From: Uruburuella testudinis
GTDB taxonomy: Bacteria; Pseudomonadota; Gammaproteobacteria; Burkholderiales; Neisseriaceae
Length of the DNA stretch: 64,000 bases
Assembly: GCF_022870865.1 (NCBI RefSeq)
Contig: NZ_CP091508.1
Location: forward strand, 2,046,001 to 2,110,000
Direction: 5' to 3'
Part shown: positions 1 to 9,176 of the stretch, in pieces
Position numbering within the stretch: the stretch's first letter is position 1
How the letters are laid out: every line of letters begins with the position of its first letter
Notes under the pieces: model-generated
Databases searched by the model: none
Told to the model about the DNA's origin: nothing
What the model saw: the letters and a program-made list of their open reading frames with translations, nothing else
Made by a program: the position numbers and the translations under genes

Positions 1-181
1 CCCCGCACAATGGTTGGCTTGCTGTATTTTCTGCCCGACATCTGCATTTGCCGAGCAAAATATATCCAGGAACAACGCCAGGAAACCCTAGCGCAAACAC
101 TCAAAATCAAGCATAATCAGCGGGCAAGCGGTAGCCCTAAAGTTTCCGCCCCCTATGAGAAGAACCCGAACAGGAGACACC

Positions 182-1420
<1,239 letters not shown>

Positions 1421-1437
1421 TTATATATGCCGTCTGA

Positions 1438-1465
1438 AACCCGTGCCGCGTGCACGGGTTTTTAT
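1438..1465 (+). terminator. Intrinsic terminator of icd
   Basis: A stem AACCCGTGC/GCACGGGTT followed by a T-rich stretch, 17 bases after the icd stop. An uptake sequence of the ATGCCGTCTGAA form (1427-1438) leads straight into it. Confidence 0.8.
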
Positions 1466-1615
1466 TTCAACCAGATGATTACTAGGGCATTTTTCCTACC
1501 GCTTCATGATAAGGCGTGAAATCTGCAAATACACCGGATATCAAACGAATTTAAATGAAATTCAGCGATTTAACACCCAAAACCCGGAATACCCCAAAAA
1601 CACCGTCCGTGACGC

Positions 1616-1644
1616 TTGACGACCGACAGCACCTCAGGTATAGT
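1616..1644 (+). promoter_or_regulatory. Sigma70 promoter of tRNA-Ser
   Basis: TTGACG at 1616-1621 and TATAGT at 1639-1644, separated by 17 bases, put transcription start a few bases before the tRNA at 1659. A strong match to the housekeeping consensus. Confidence 0.75.
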
Positions 1645-1658
1645 TCGCATCTCTTGAC

Positions 1659-1752
1659 GGAGTAATGGCTGAGAGGCTGAAGGCACACCCCTGCTAAGGG
1701 TGCATCTGGGCTTAAACCTGGATCGAGGGTTCGAATCCCTCTTACTCCGCCA
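1659..1752 (+). tRNA. tRNA-Ser (anticodon GCT)
   Basis: Class II tRNA with a long variable arm. The acceptor stem GGAGTAA pairs with TTACTCC, the anticodon stem-loop is CCCCTGCTAAGGG (anticodon GCT, reading AGC/AGT), the T-arm contains GGTTCGAATCC, and CCA is encoded at 1750-1752. It has its own promoter and terminator and is monocistronic. Confidence 0.95.
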
Positions 1753-1761
1753 AAATAAAAG

Positions 1762-1793
1762 AAAAAGCCCTTGTTTTTACAAGGGCTTTTTCT
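1762..1793 (+). terminator. Terminator of tRNA-Ser
   Basis: Hairpin AAAAGCCCTT / AAGGGCTTTT with an eight-base loop and a T-run, nine bases after the tRNA CCA. Confidence 0.85.
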
Positions 1794-2193
1794 TATTTAT
1801 AGAAATTTCCATACCTATTTCCATCTTTATTCAAACCCGTATTCCGTCATTTCTCATCTTACCCACGCCAAGACTCAAACTATCAAACGCGGTTATGCCT
1901 GCTTTATCAGACGGCATCGCAGCATGGTATATACGGCAAAATACGCCCATGCAATGAAGTGATTTATGAATGGGTTGGGTTGTACTGCATACCAGGCCGT
2001 CTGAAAAAAGCCGGTATATCAATCCCATCGCCATGCCACCGCGTGTGCCGCAGCCGATCATACCGCTTGCGATTCTAATCACAACCAGCAAACAAACCGC
2101 CGCTTGGTTATAAACAAATGAAAAAACAGTATTTCATGCCGCAACCAGCGCTTGCTATATTGCTTCCATCATATCTACCGATGGGAGCAAAAC
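1794..2193. other. Intergenic region with no supported gene
   Basis: About 400 bases between the tRNA terminator and sbp. It holds single uptake sequences or remnants near 1909 and 2000. Short open frames here lack ribosome sites and run through the uptake sequences, so I call none of them. Confidence 0.5.
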
Positions 2194-3240
2194 ATGAATT
2201 TCAAATCATTCTGGCTAACCTTGCCGCTTGCCTTAGCCATAAGTGCCTGCGGCCAAAGCAGCAGCCAGGCTTCCGCATCAAATACTGCCGGCACAAAACC
2301 GCCTGCCAAAGTGTCGATTTTAAATGTGTCTTACGATCCTACACGGGAGCTTTATCAAGAATACAACCCGATTTTCCAACAATATTGGCGGGAAAAAACC
2401 GGTCAGGAAGTCAGCATCCGGCAATCCAACGGCGGCTCCGGCAAACAATCGCTGGCGGTGATGAATGGTTTGAAAGCCGATGTGGTGACCTTGGCATTGG
2501 CGGGCGACATTGATGCGCTCAACAAAGGCGGCAAAACGCTGATTAACCCCGACTGGCAGCAAGCCCTGCCCGACAACAGCACGCCCTACACCTCTACCAT
2601 CGTGTTTTTGGTGCGCAAAGGCAACCCAAAAAATATCCGTGATTGGGGTGATTTGGTGCAAGGCGATGTGCAGGTGATTACGCCAAACCCGAAAACATCT
2701 GGCGGCGCGCGCTGGAATTTTCTTGCAGCCTGGGCTTATGCCAAACACCGCCCCGGCGGCAGCGATGAAACAGCCAAACAATTTGTGGGCGAGCTTTACC
2801 GGCGCGTGCCGGTGATGGATGCCGGCGCCCGTGCCGCCACCATCACCTTTAGCCAACGCGGCTTGGGCGATGTGCTGTTGGCTTGGGAAAATGAAGCCTA
2901 TCTGGCCGTGAAACAATCCGGCGGCGCGCTGGAAATCATCACCCCTTCAGTGTCGATATTGTGCGAGCCGCCGGTGGCCGTGGTAGATGCCAATGCCGAT
3001 GCCCAAGGCACGCGTGAAGTAGCTGCCGAATATCTGGCACAGCTTTACACCGAAGATGCCCAGCGCTTGATTGCCAAACATTTCTACCGCCCCACGAATC
3101 CGAAAATCCAAGCCGAATTTGCCCATCAGTTTCCGCCATTGAAGTTGGTGACCATCGATCAGGAATTCGGCGGCTGGCACAAAGCCCAACCGCAGTTTTT
3201 TGCCGATGGCGGTGTGTTTGATCAAATTTATAAAAAATAA
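2194..3240 (+). CDS. sbp: Sulfate-binding periplasmic lipoprotein (Sbp)
   Basis: Substrate-binding component of the sulfate/thiosulfate ABC importer, 348 residues. The N-terminus has a signal peptide ending in the lipobox ISAC, so the mature protein should be lipid-anchored at the Cys near residue 19. The family sequence begins at VSILNVSYDPTRELYQ and includes RQSNGGSGKQ and TPNPKTSGGARWNFLAAWAY, typical of sulfate-binding proteins. GGGAGC precedes the ATG at 2194; an upstream in-frame start at 2152 would spoil the signal peptide. Its permease and ATPase genes are not adjacent, so import depends on genes elsewhere. Confidence 0.93.
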   Translation: MNFKSFWLTLPLALAISACGQSSSQASASNTAGTKPPAKVSILNVSYDPTRELYQEYNPIFQQYWREKTGQEVSIRQSNGGSGKQSLAVMNGLKADVVTLALAGDIDALNKGGKTLINPDWQQALPDNSTPYTSTIVFLVRKGNPKNIRDWGDLVQGDVQVITPNPKTSGGARWNFLAAWAYAKHRPGGSDETAKQFVGELYRRVPVMDAGARAATITFSQRGLGDVLLAWENEAYLAVKQSGGALEIITPSVSILCEPPVAVVDANADAQGTREVAAEYLAQLYTEDAQRLIAKHFYRPTNPKIQAEFAHQFPPLKLVTIDQEFGGWHKAQPQFFADGGVFDQIYKK

Positions 3241-3278
3241 ATGAATGCGGAAAATGCTGCTTTAAATAAACATATATA

Positions 3279-3312
3279 AAAAGGCCGTCTGAAAACTTTT
3301 CAGACGGCCTAT
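3279..3312. terminator. Bidirectional terminator from paired uptake sequences
   Basis: AAAGGCCGTCTGAAAA and TTTTCAGACGGCCT form a hairpin with almost no loop between the convergent sbp and RTX genes, serving both strands. Confidence 0.8.
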
Positions 3313-3342
3313 AGCAAGTATGATAACTGCTCGGTCCAACCT

Positions 3343-4755
3343 TTAAATCATGGCTTGGGTTTGTACCTGTACCTGCTCTTGAATGGCGTTGGCGATTTGG
3401 GCGCCGTCCCATGAGCTGCCGTCTGCATTAAACGAGAAGCTCTCCACTTGATGGTCGCTGCCTTTAAACCAGTCGGTCAGAGTGATGCTGTCGCCCTCGC
3501 TGCCTTTGATGTCGATAACCAAATTGCTGCCGCTGATGCTGAAACCCAAATCTGATGCGCTGATATTGTGGCCGAATGCCAGAATATCGCAGCTGCCGCC
3601 GGTTTCGACAATGGTGTCGTTGCCGTAGCAAATATCGTAGTAATACACGTCATCGCCGGCGCCGCCGTAGAGCACATCGTTGCCCGAACCGCCGTCAAGG
3701 AAGTCGTCGCCGTTGCCGCCATACAAGGTATCGTCGCCGCCTTTGCCGTACAGCTCGTCATTACCGTCCAGTCCTTTGAGCACGTTATCGCCGGCATTGC
3801 CGGTTATGATGTTGTCGAGCTCGTTGCCGGTGCCGTTGAGGTGCGCTTCTTCCATCAAAATCAGGTTTTCAACATTGTCGGGCAATGTGTAATCCAGATA
3901 AGAGCGTACGGTATCGGTGCCTTCTCCGGGCAGCTCGATAATGTCGTCCGGTGAGAATTGCACCATATACACATCGTTACCTTTGTCGCCATACAAAACG
4001 TCATGACCGTGGCCGCCGTTGAGGTAATCGTTGCCGTCGCCGCCATAGAGAATGTCGTCACCATAGCCGCCATAGATGGTGTCGCCGTTGTTATCGCCGT
4101 AAACAATATCGTTGCCCTTGCCGGCGTAAATCACATCGGCGCCGTCTTTGCCGTAAATGATGTCGTCGCCATCGGTGCCATAGATGGTGTCTTTGCTGTT
4201 GCTACCGTGAATGGCGCCGATTTCATCGGGGATAATGTCTTTGATGATGTTGCCCGGATTGGTATCGATGCCGCCAAAGCTGTTGCCGGGATTGTCGCCG
4301 TCGACATCCACGCAATCTTCACACTCGTCATCCGGATCGGTAGGCTGCGGTTCCGGCTGGGGCTCAGGCTGCGGTTCCGGTTGCGGTTCGGGTTTCGGCT
4401 CGGGCTGTGGTTCCGGCTGCGGCTCGGGTTGCGGCTCGGGTTGCGGCTCGGGTTGCGGCTTGGGATCCGGTTTCGGCTCGGGTTCGGGCTTCGGCTCGGG
4501 TTTCGGACAATATTGATAAACCGGTTTCAGGCAGTCAAACAGGCTTTTCAGGCTGAACACCGAGAAGCATGAATAAGGTTTGGCCGGCTTGCTCCAGCCG
4601 CCGCCGGGGGTGCAGGAATAAATGCTGACCGGCTTGCTCCAACCGCCGTATGACGAACCGCCGTAGTGGCCGCCGCCGTATGATGAGCCACCGTAAGCAT
4701 AGCTGCCGCCGTAAGAGGGGCCACAGCTGATTTTAGCGCTGTAAAAATAAGACAT
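3343..4755 (-). CDS. RTX-type calcium-binding repeat protein, probably secreted
   Basis: A 470-residue acidic protein in three parts. Residues about 1-75 are rich in Gly, Tyr, Ser and Lys-Pro ([15 protein letters not shown]) with scattered Cys. Then comes a Pro-Glu-Gln/Lys linker built from PEPQ and PEPK units. The rest carries RTX nonapeptides of the GGxGxDxLY kind ([27 protein letters not shown]), which fold into calcium-binding beta-rolls. The C-terminus ([16 protein letters not shown], then LTDWFKG) resembles the end of haemolysin-type proteins exported by type I secretion. There is no Sec signal, as expected for such a substrate. A good GGAG site supports the ATG at 4755; no secretion genes are adjacent. 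Target and function are unknown. Confidence 0.85.
   Translation of the reverse strand: MSYFYSAKISCGPSYGGSYAYGGSSYGGGHYGGSSYGGWSKPVSIYSCTPGGGWSKPAKPYSCFSVFSLKSLFDCLKPVYQYCPKPEPKPEPEPKPDPKPQPEPQPEPQPEPQPEPQPEPKPEPQPEPQPEPQPEPQPTDPDDECEDCVDVDGDNPGNSFGGIDTNPGNIIKDIIPDEIGAIHGSNSKDTIYGTDGDDIIYGKDGADVIYAGKGNDIVYGDNNGDTIYGGYGDDILYGGDGNDYLNGGHGHDVLYGDKGNDVYMVQFSPDDIIELPGEGTDTVRSYLDYTLPDNVENLILMEEAHLNGTGNELDNIITGNAGDNVLKGLDGNDELYGKGGDDTLYGGNGDDFLDGGSGNDVLYGGAGDDVYYYDICYGNDTIVETGGSCDILAFGHNISASDLGFSISGSNLVIDIKGSEGDSITLTDWFKGSDHQVESFSFNADGSSWDGAQIANAIQEQVQVQTQAMI
4334..4506. repeat. Low-complexity hexamer repeat coding PEPQ/PEPK linker
   Basis: Tandem imperfect units such as GGTTGCGGCTCG encode, on the minus strand, the Pro-Glu-Pro-Gln/Lys linker of the RTX protein. 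Unit count is likely to vary between strains by slippage in multiples of six bases, which keeps the frame. Confidence 0.75.
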
Positions 4756-4941
4756 TAGTGTTCTCCAAAGGTAATGTTGCTGCATTGCCGAAATGGGAAA
4801 TCGCTTCCCATTTTGAGAATTTTAATCCACCCGGAATAACAACTTGCTTATCTTAGAATAGCGGTTATACATACAGACCAGCGGTATCTTTTTTTAACTT
4901 TTTCATGCTTTTGGTTTGATTCTGCATATTGGGGAAATAAA

Positions 4942-4972
4942 ACGGCAATAAATGTTAAACATTTATTGCCGT
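4942..4972 (-). terminator. Terminator after lpxH
   Basis: Near-perfect palindrome ACGGCAATAAATGT-TAA-ACATTTATTGCCGT followed on the minus strand by TTTTATTT. An uptake-sequence core is built into one edge. Confidence 0.8.
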
Positions 4973-5075
4973 CTGAAACAAACCGACCTTTATTTGCAAA
5001 GCCGGTTGTGCCATCCATCCGCAAAAGTAAACAGATAAACCGCAGAGGTTTCTTTTTGAATCGGTATGAAAATCT

Positions 5076-5819
5076 TTATGCTTCCAGCCGTTCCGTGGTA
5101 ATGCTGCCGTCACTGCCGACAGCCAAATAGCCGCCCTGCCCGCCTTCCCAATCTTGCAGCACATAACGCTTCAAAACATTACCGTGAAAATCATGCTCAT
5201 GCACGGCCGGGCGATGGGTGTGGCCGTGAATCAGGGCGGCAAGGTTTTTATCGGCATATTTGGCCAACAGCGCCTGCACACCCGCTTCGGTGGCATCGGA
5301 AATCTCGCTTTTGCCGTCGGCCGCTTTTTTAGTTTCACTCATCATGCGGATTTGCCCTGCCAGCATTCGGCGCTCGGCCAAAGGTTTCATCAACACGGCC
5401 GCCTGCCACATCAGATTGCGCGATTGGGCGCGAAACTGCTGGTAGGCCACATCATCGGTGCACAATTCATCACCGTGCACCAGCAGATAAGGCTTGCCGT
5501 AAAGCTCGGCCACATATTGCTCGGGCAAAAGCGTGACCCCGCTTTTTTCGGCAAATGCGGCGCCCAGCAGAAAATCGCGGTTGCCGTGTTGAACAAACAC
5601 CGGCGTATTGCGCGTAAATCCGGCCAATGCCGTCACCACACTTTGGATAAACGGGCTGTCGTCGTCATCACCCACCCACACATCAAAAAAGTCGCCTAAA
5701 ATATACAGCGCATCGATTTTGCCTTGCCACTGCTGCAATGATTGGAAAAACAAACGGTTGAGTTGAGGCACGTCTTCCGACAGGTGCAAATCAGAGATAA
5801 AAATGGTTTGTGTGTTCAT
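5076..5819 (-). CDS. lpxH: UDP-2,3-diacylglucosamine diphosphatase LpxH
   Basis: Lipid A biosynthesis enzyme hydrolysing UDP-2,3-diacylglucosamine to lipid X and UMP at the inner membrane. The 247-residue protein has the calcineurin-like di-metal motifs in order: SDLHLSED near the N-terminus, GDFFDVWVGDDD, HGNRDFL, LVHGDELCTDD and HGHTHRP. Length is typical of the family. It sits 12 bases downstream of the ArsC-like gene, so the two are probably one transcript that ends at the hairpin near 4957. Confidence 0.95.
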   Translation of the reverse strand: MNTQTIFISDLHLSEDVPQLNRLFFQSLQQWQGKIDALYILGDFFDVWVGDDDDSPFIQSVVTALAGFTRNTPVFVQHGNRDFLLGAAFAEKSGVTLLPEQYVAELYGKPYLLVHGDELCTDDVAYQQFRAQSRNLMWQAAVLMKPLAERRMLAGQIRMMSETKKAADGKSEISDATEAGVQALLAKYADKNLAALIHGHTHRPAVHEHDFHGNVLKRYVLQDWEGGQGGYLAVGSDGSITTERLEA

Positions 5820-5831
5820 AAGGCTAAGGCT

Positions 5832-6182
5832 TTATTTTTTAAAAACAGATTCATAACAGGCCGTCTGAAAGCCGGCGTAACAACGGCCGCCGGCATCCAA
5901 CACGGGGCGTTTGATCAAACTGGGCTGTTCAACCATCAGGCGGATGGCCGAGGCGGGGTGTTCGGCCGCGGCTTTTTGGCCGTCATCAAGCTTGCGCCAG
6001 GTGATGCCGCGTTTATTGAGCAGGGTTTCCAGCGGCACATCCGCCAGCCAGCTTTTAATCAGCACTTCGTCGGGCGGCGTTTTCTTAAAATCAACAAACT
6101 CATATTCTATGCCGTTATCAGCCAACCATTGGCGCGCTTTTTTCACGGTATCACAATTGGGAATGCCATAAATTTTAGTCAT
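5832..6182 (-). CDS. ArsC/Spx-family thioredoxin-fold reductase (YffB-like)
   Basis: A 116-residue protein of the ArsC-like branch of the thioredoxin fold. It begins TKIYGIPNCDTVKKAR, with a single active-site Cys in the PNCDT position, then the family pattern ITWRKLDD and SLIKRPVLDAGG. Such YffB/Spx-like proteins are glutathione-linked reductases of uncertain substrate; a true arsenate reductase role is not shown and no other ars resistance gene is adjacent. I prefer the ATG at 6182 because it aligns with family N-termini; an ATG at 6191 would add three residues. It is the first gene of a likely two-gene unit with lpxH. Confidence 0.85.
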   Translation of the reverse strand: MTKIYGIPNCDTVKKARQWLADNGIEYEFVDFKKTPPDEVLIKSWLADVPLETLLNKRGITWRKLDDGQKAAAEHPASAIRLMVEQPSLIKRPVLDAGGRCYAGFQTACYESVFKK

Positions 6183-6262
6183 CACATCCACTTTAAAAGG
6201 TTTTCAGACGGCCTCTATTGTACGGACAGGCACACGGTTTGTCATCGAAACCGCAAAAAGGC

Positions 6263-6291
6263 TTGGAAGCGCCGGCAAAAAACGCTATGCT
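6263..6291 (+). promoter_or_regulatory. Promoter of the lipoprotein gene
   Basis: TTGGAA (6263-6268) and TATGCT (6286-6291) with a 17-base spacer, 47 bases ahead of the ATG at 6338. Confidence 0.55.
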
Positions 6292-6337
6292 TCCAACCAT
6301 CACTGCCATTCGCCGCCGGCAGATTTTGGAGAACCCC

Positions 6338-6985
6338 ATGAATCGCACCAGCTTTACCGCCCTAACCGCCGCCCTGCTGCTCGCCGCCTGCTCCGGCGGC
6401 AACGAAGCGGGTAAATCCACCTTTAAAAAAGCCATCGATCAATACGCCGAACAGCACGGCGTGTGTCTGCCGCTGGCCTTAAACGTTCAAAACCCGCAAG
6501 GCTTTGAGGCCCGAGCCCATGTTACATTAGGCGAAGCGCTGATCAGAATGGCCGAAACCGACACCCACGGCAACAAAATCAACCGCGAAGCGCACTCACA
6601 AATCGAATTGCTCGAAGACCAAGGTTTCTATAAACAAGCCGACACCGAAACCCTGCCGCAGCCCGATCAAAAAGACATCAAAATACGCCGCTACGAGCTC
6701 ACCGACAAAGGCGCTGCGCAAACGCTCGAAAGCCCGCACGGCCCGCTGTTTTGCATCGGCACTCAAGAAGTGGAAAAAATCAACTGGTTTACCGAGCCCG
6801 CACCGGCCAACGGCATCACCGTTTCCAAAGTTTCCTACCAAGCCAAATTCAAGCCCGAACGCTGGGCTGAAAAGCTGCTGAAAAAAGGCGGCGCCGAATG
6901 GGCAAACATCGAGAGCACACGCACACAAACCGCCACATTGGTGCAAACCAACGAAGGCTGGCGCGATATCCGCGAGCTGCGTTGA
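6338..6985 (+). CDS. Predicted lipoprotein of unknown function
   Basis: 215 residues. The N-terminus MNRTSFTALTAALLLAAC is a lipoprotein signal with lipobox LAAC, so it is probably anchored in the inner or outer membrane. The mature part is hydrophilic and mixed-charge, without a family I recognise. The start at 6338 follows TTGGAGA; the longer open frame starting at 6218 lacks a signal sequence at its N-terminus and runs through the promoter. It ends 21 bases before a strong hairpin and precedes the DUF945 gene, which has its own promoter-like sequence, so they need not be co-transcribed. Confidence 0.75.
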   Translation: MNRTSFTALTAALLLAACSGGNEAGKSTFKKAIDQYAEQHGVCLPLALNVQNPQGFEARAHVTLGEALIRMAETDTHGNKINREAHSQIELLEDQGFYKQADTETLPQPDQKDIKIRRYELTDKGAAQTLESPHGPLFCIGTQEVEKINWFTEPAPANGITVSKVSYQAKFKPERWAEKLLKKGGAEWANIESTRTQTATLVQTNEGWRDIRELR

Positions 6986-7005
6986 GCTTTATCAGCAAAC
7001 ATTCC

Positions 7006-7050
7006 CCCTGTTTTCAGACGGCCTGATGAAAGGCCGTCTGAAAACAGGGG
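7006..7050 (+). terminator. Paired uptake-sequence terminator
   Basis: A 20-bp stem CCCTGTTTTCAGACGGCCT / AGGCCGTCTGAAAACAGGG with a five-base loop followed by A/T-rich sequence, after the lipoprotein gene. Confidence 0.8.
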
Positions 7051-7073
7051 AAAAAGACAAACCGCCCAAATAA

Positions 7074-7082
7074 TGCTATGCT
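7074..7082 (+). promoter_or_regulatory. Extended -10 promoter of the DUF945 gene
   Basis: TGCTATGCT, an extended -10 with TG one base upstream of TATGCT, lies 31 bases before the ATG at 7113. No good -35 is seen. Confidence 0.45.
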
Positions 7083-7112
7083 TCACGCTTTCAAAATCAT
7101 CTGTTTGAAGCA

Positions 7113-8741
7113 ATGAAAAAGCTCCTGATCACCGTATCGGCCATTGTCTTACTGGCATTGGCAGCCACCTTTACCGGCCTACCCTATTATCTGGGCATCA
7201 AAGCCGAACAAAGCCTTGCCGAACAGCAGCAACTGCTGGCGCAATCCAACCTGCTCACCATAGAATCGCACCGCTACGAGCGCGGCTGGTTCAGCGCCAC
7301 CGAAACCACAGTTATCCGCCTCAAACCCACCCTGCTTCACAACATCCGCCCCTACCTGCCCGAAAACCTCAAAACCGTGCTCAACGAGCCCATCACACTG
7401 GTCAGCCGCGTGCGCCACGGCCCGTTTGCCGGCAGCCTCACCCCTGTGCGTGCGCAGATAGACACCGAGTTTCAATACCGCCCCGAAGCGGCCAAAGTAT
7501 TGGCGCGCTTTTTCGGTGACCAAGCTCCGGTCAGCATGCGCAACACCGTATATCTGAGCGGCAACGGCACAATCGACCTGGCCGTGCCCGCATTCGACTA
7601 CGAAGAGCTTTCCGGCATCGCACTCGATTGGAAAGGCCTCAGCGGCCACACCGACTACAGCAGCGGCTTCAACAACTACACCCACGAATACACCGCCCCC
7701 GCCCTGCACATCAAGTTGGCCGACCAAGGCGATGCCGCTTTTGAAAACCTGCATATCCGCACCGAAACCACCGACGGCAAAAACCGCCTGGCCTTGGGCA
7801 ACAGCAGCTTCAAACTCGATAAATTTTCTATGCAGTGGAAGCAGGGTGTCGACTATAACGTGAAGCTCAACGAATTGGTCAACCTGGTTACCAACCTGCA
7901 AATCGGCGCCTTTATCAACCCCACCGGCACCATTGCCCCCGCCAATATCGTTGTCGACAAACTCCAATTCGACACCCACACCGGTGAAGAAGGCAAATGG
8001 ATCAACAGCGAAGGCCGCTTCCAATTCGAAAACCTCACCTACGGCGACGAACAATACGGCCCGCTCGACATCAACATCGCCGCCGAACACCTGGATGCAC
8101 AAGGGCTGCTCGCCATTAAAAACAAACTGGCCGAGCTCACCTCTAAAGAAATGAGCGAAGAGCAAATCCGCCGCGAATTGCTGCAAACCGCCAAAACCGA
8201 TGCCGCCGGCCTGTTTACCCAAAATCCGGTATTAAAAGTCAAAACCTTCAGCTTCAAAATGCCCGAAGGCACCGTCGACGTAAAAGGCCAACTCAGCTTC
8301 AACAACCTCAACGCCGCCGACATGAACGATTTTGCCGCCATGATTCGCAAAACACAGGCGCAATTCGACATGAACATTCCGCAAAAACTGCTGGAAAAAC
8401 TGGCCATCAACCAAGCCGGCAGCCTGTTTAGCGTTAATGCCGAAGACCTCGCCGAAGGCCGCGCCAGCCTCGACGACATCAACGAAACCCTGCGGCTGAT
8501 GGTCGACAGCACCATCCAATCGATGCAGCGCGAAGGCTACCTCACGCTTAACAACGGCATCGTCTCCACCCGCATCGATCTGGCCGGCAACTCGCTCCAG
8601 CTCAACAACAAAGTGTTTGAAAGCGAGCCGGAGCCGGATTTCAGCGAAACCGATATGCTGCCGGAAAACACTGCCTCCGAGCCGGCCATCTTCGGCGCAT
8701 CCGAGCCGGAAACGCTTCCCGAAGCCGCATCAGCACCTTAA
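7113..8741 (+). CDS. YdgA-like DUF945 family protein
   Basis: 542 residues with an N-terminal signal or membrane anchor (KKLLITVSAIVLLALAAT) and the DUF945 hallmarks YYLGIKAE and SHRYERGWFSATETTV. The family (E. coli YdgA) is a conserved Gram-negative envelope protein with no established biochemical role. The body alternates short beta-like segments, and the last 40 residues are Glu/Pro/Ala-rich with repeated ASEPE-type motifs (TASEPA, GASEPET). It is transcribed alone and ends in front of an inverted pair of uptake sequences. Confidence 0.85.
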   Translation: MKKLLITVSAIVLLALAATFTGLPYYLGIKAEQSLAEQQQLLAQSNLLTIESHRYERGWFSATETTVIRLKPTLLHNIRPYLPENLKTVLNEPITLVSRVRHGPFAGSLTPVRAQIDTEFQYRPEAAKVLARFFGDQAPVSMRNTVYLSGNGTIDLAVPAFDYEELSGIALDWKGLSGHTDYSSGFNNYTHEYTAPALHIKLADQGDAAFENLHIRTETTDGKNRLALGNSSFKLDKFSMQWKQGVDYNVKLNELVNLVTNLQIGAFINPTGTIAPANIVVDKLQFDTHTGEEGKWINSEGRFQFENLTYGDEQYGPLDINIAAEHLDAQGLLAIKNKLAELTSKEMSEEQIRRELLQTAKTDAAGLFTQNPVLKVKTFSFKMPEGTVDVKGQLSFNNLNAADMNDFAAMIRKTQAQFDMNIPQKLLEKLAINQAGSLFSVNAEDLAEGRASLDDINETLRLMVDSTIQSMQREGYLTLNNGIVSTRIDLAGNSLQLNNKVFESEPEPDFSETDMLPENTASEPAIFGASEPETLPEAASAP

Positions 8742-8752
8742 AACAGTCAAAC

Positions 8753-8798
8753 AGGCCGTCTGAAACGCCGTTGTCTCCCACAGCGTTTCAGACGGCCT
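8753..8798 (+). terminator. Paired uptake-sequence terminator
   Basis: AGGCCGTCTGAAACG and CGTTTCAGACGGCCT separated by 16 bases, 11 bases after the DUF945 stop. Confidence 0.75.
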
Positions 8799-8809
8799 GC
8801 TCTTAAATA

Positions 8810-8912
8810 ATACCCATTCACAAAAATAACCTAACGGCATTGGCCCGCCTTGTTGGTTTACTTTTTTAAATGGGTAGTAAGCCAACATCATTAGATTATT
8901 TTTGTGAATGAA
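8810..8912. repeat. Family A repeat, compact and composite copy
   Basis: ATACCCATTCACAAAAATAA opens the element and TTTTTAAATGGGTA (to 8876) closes a 67-base core; a second closing half, ATTATTTTTGTGAATGAAT, follows to about 8912. It is the shortest version of the dispersed family A seen in this window. Confidence 0.6.
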
Positions 8913-8926
8913 TCATCTCCTGAAGA

Positions 8927-9014
8927 TCTAACCATTCAGAATTATTCAGATTTTTGTAATCAAAGCACAGGTGTTGGGCGAAAAGCACCCGTAAATCGAC
9001 ACATCAGGACACCC
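8927..9014. repeat. Partial family B element
   Basis: Shows TAACCATTCAGAAT near its left end and the right-hand terminus CACCCGTAAATCGACACATC then AGGACACCC, with the middle of the family B unit missing. It abuts the complete copy at 9017, sharing the TA at 9015-9016. Confidence 0.55.
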
Positions 9015-9016
9015 TA

Positions 9017-9176
9017 GGGCGTCCTGACCATTCAGAATGACTCAGATTTTTTGTGATAAAAATGCAGATGCAAGGCAAAAAACGTAGCAAGATTAAGCAT
9101 CTTGCGAGGCTTTTTAACGCAGCAGATGTGCTTTTAGCACAAAAAAGATGATGATATATGAATGGTCGGGACATCC
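9017..9176. mobile_element. Family B MITE-like element, complete 160-bp copy
   Basis: Exactly 160 bases, beginning GGGCGTCCTGACCATTC and ending GAATGGTCGGGACATCC, so the ends are imperfect inverted repeats. Both flanks are TA (9015-9016 and 9177-9178), as expected of a TA target duplication. The interior has a GCAAGAT/ATCTTGC-like hairpin and no coding capacity. The right end overlaps the recD stop codon. Confidence 0.7.

Noticed and set aside
1831..2091. 86-codon minus-strand open frame between tRNA-Ser and sbp
   Set aside because: It runs through an uptake sequence (FSDGL), has no ribosome site and no similarity.
3568..4572. Val/Ala/Ile-rich open frames opposite the RTX gene
   Set aside because: The periodic GGxGxD codons read backwards produce long stop-free frames; no start signal or similarity.
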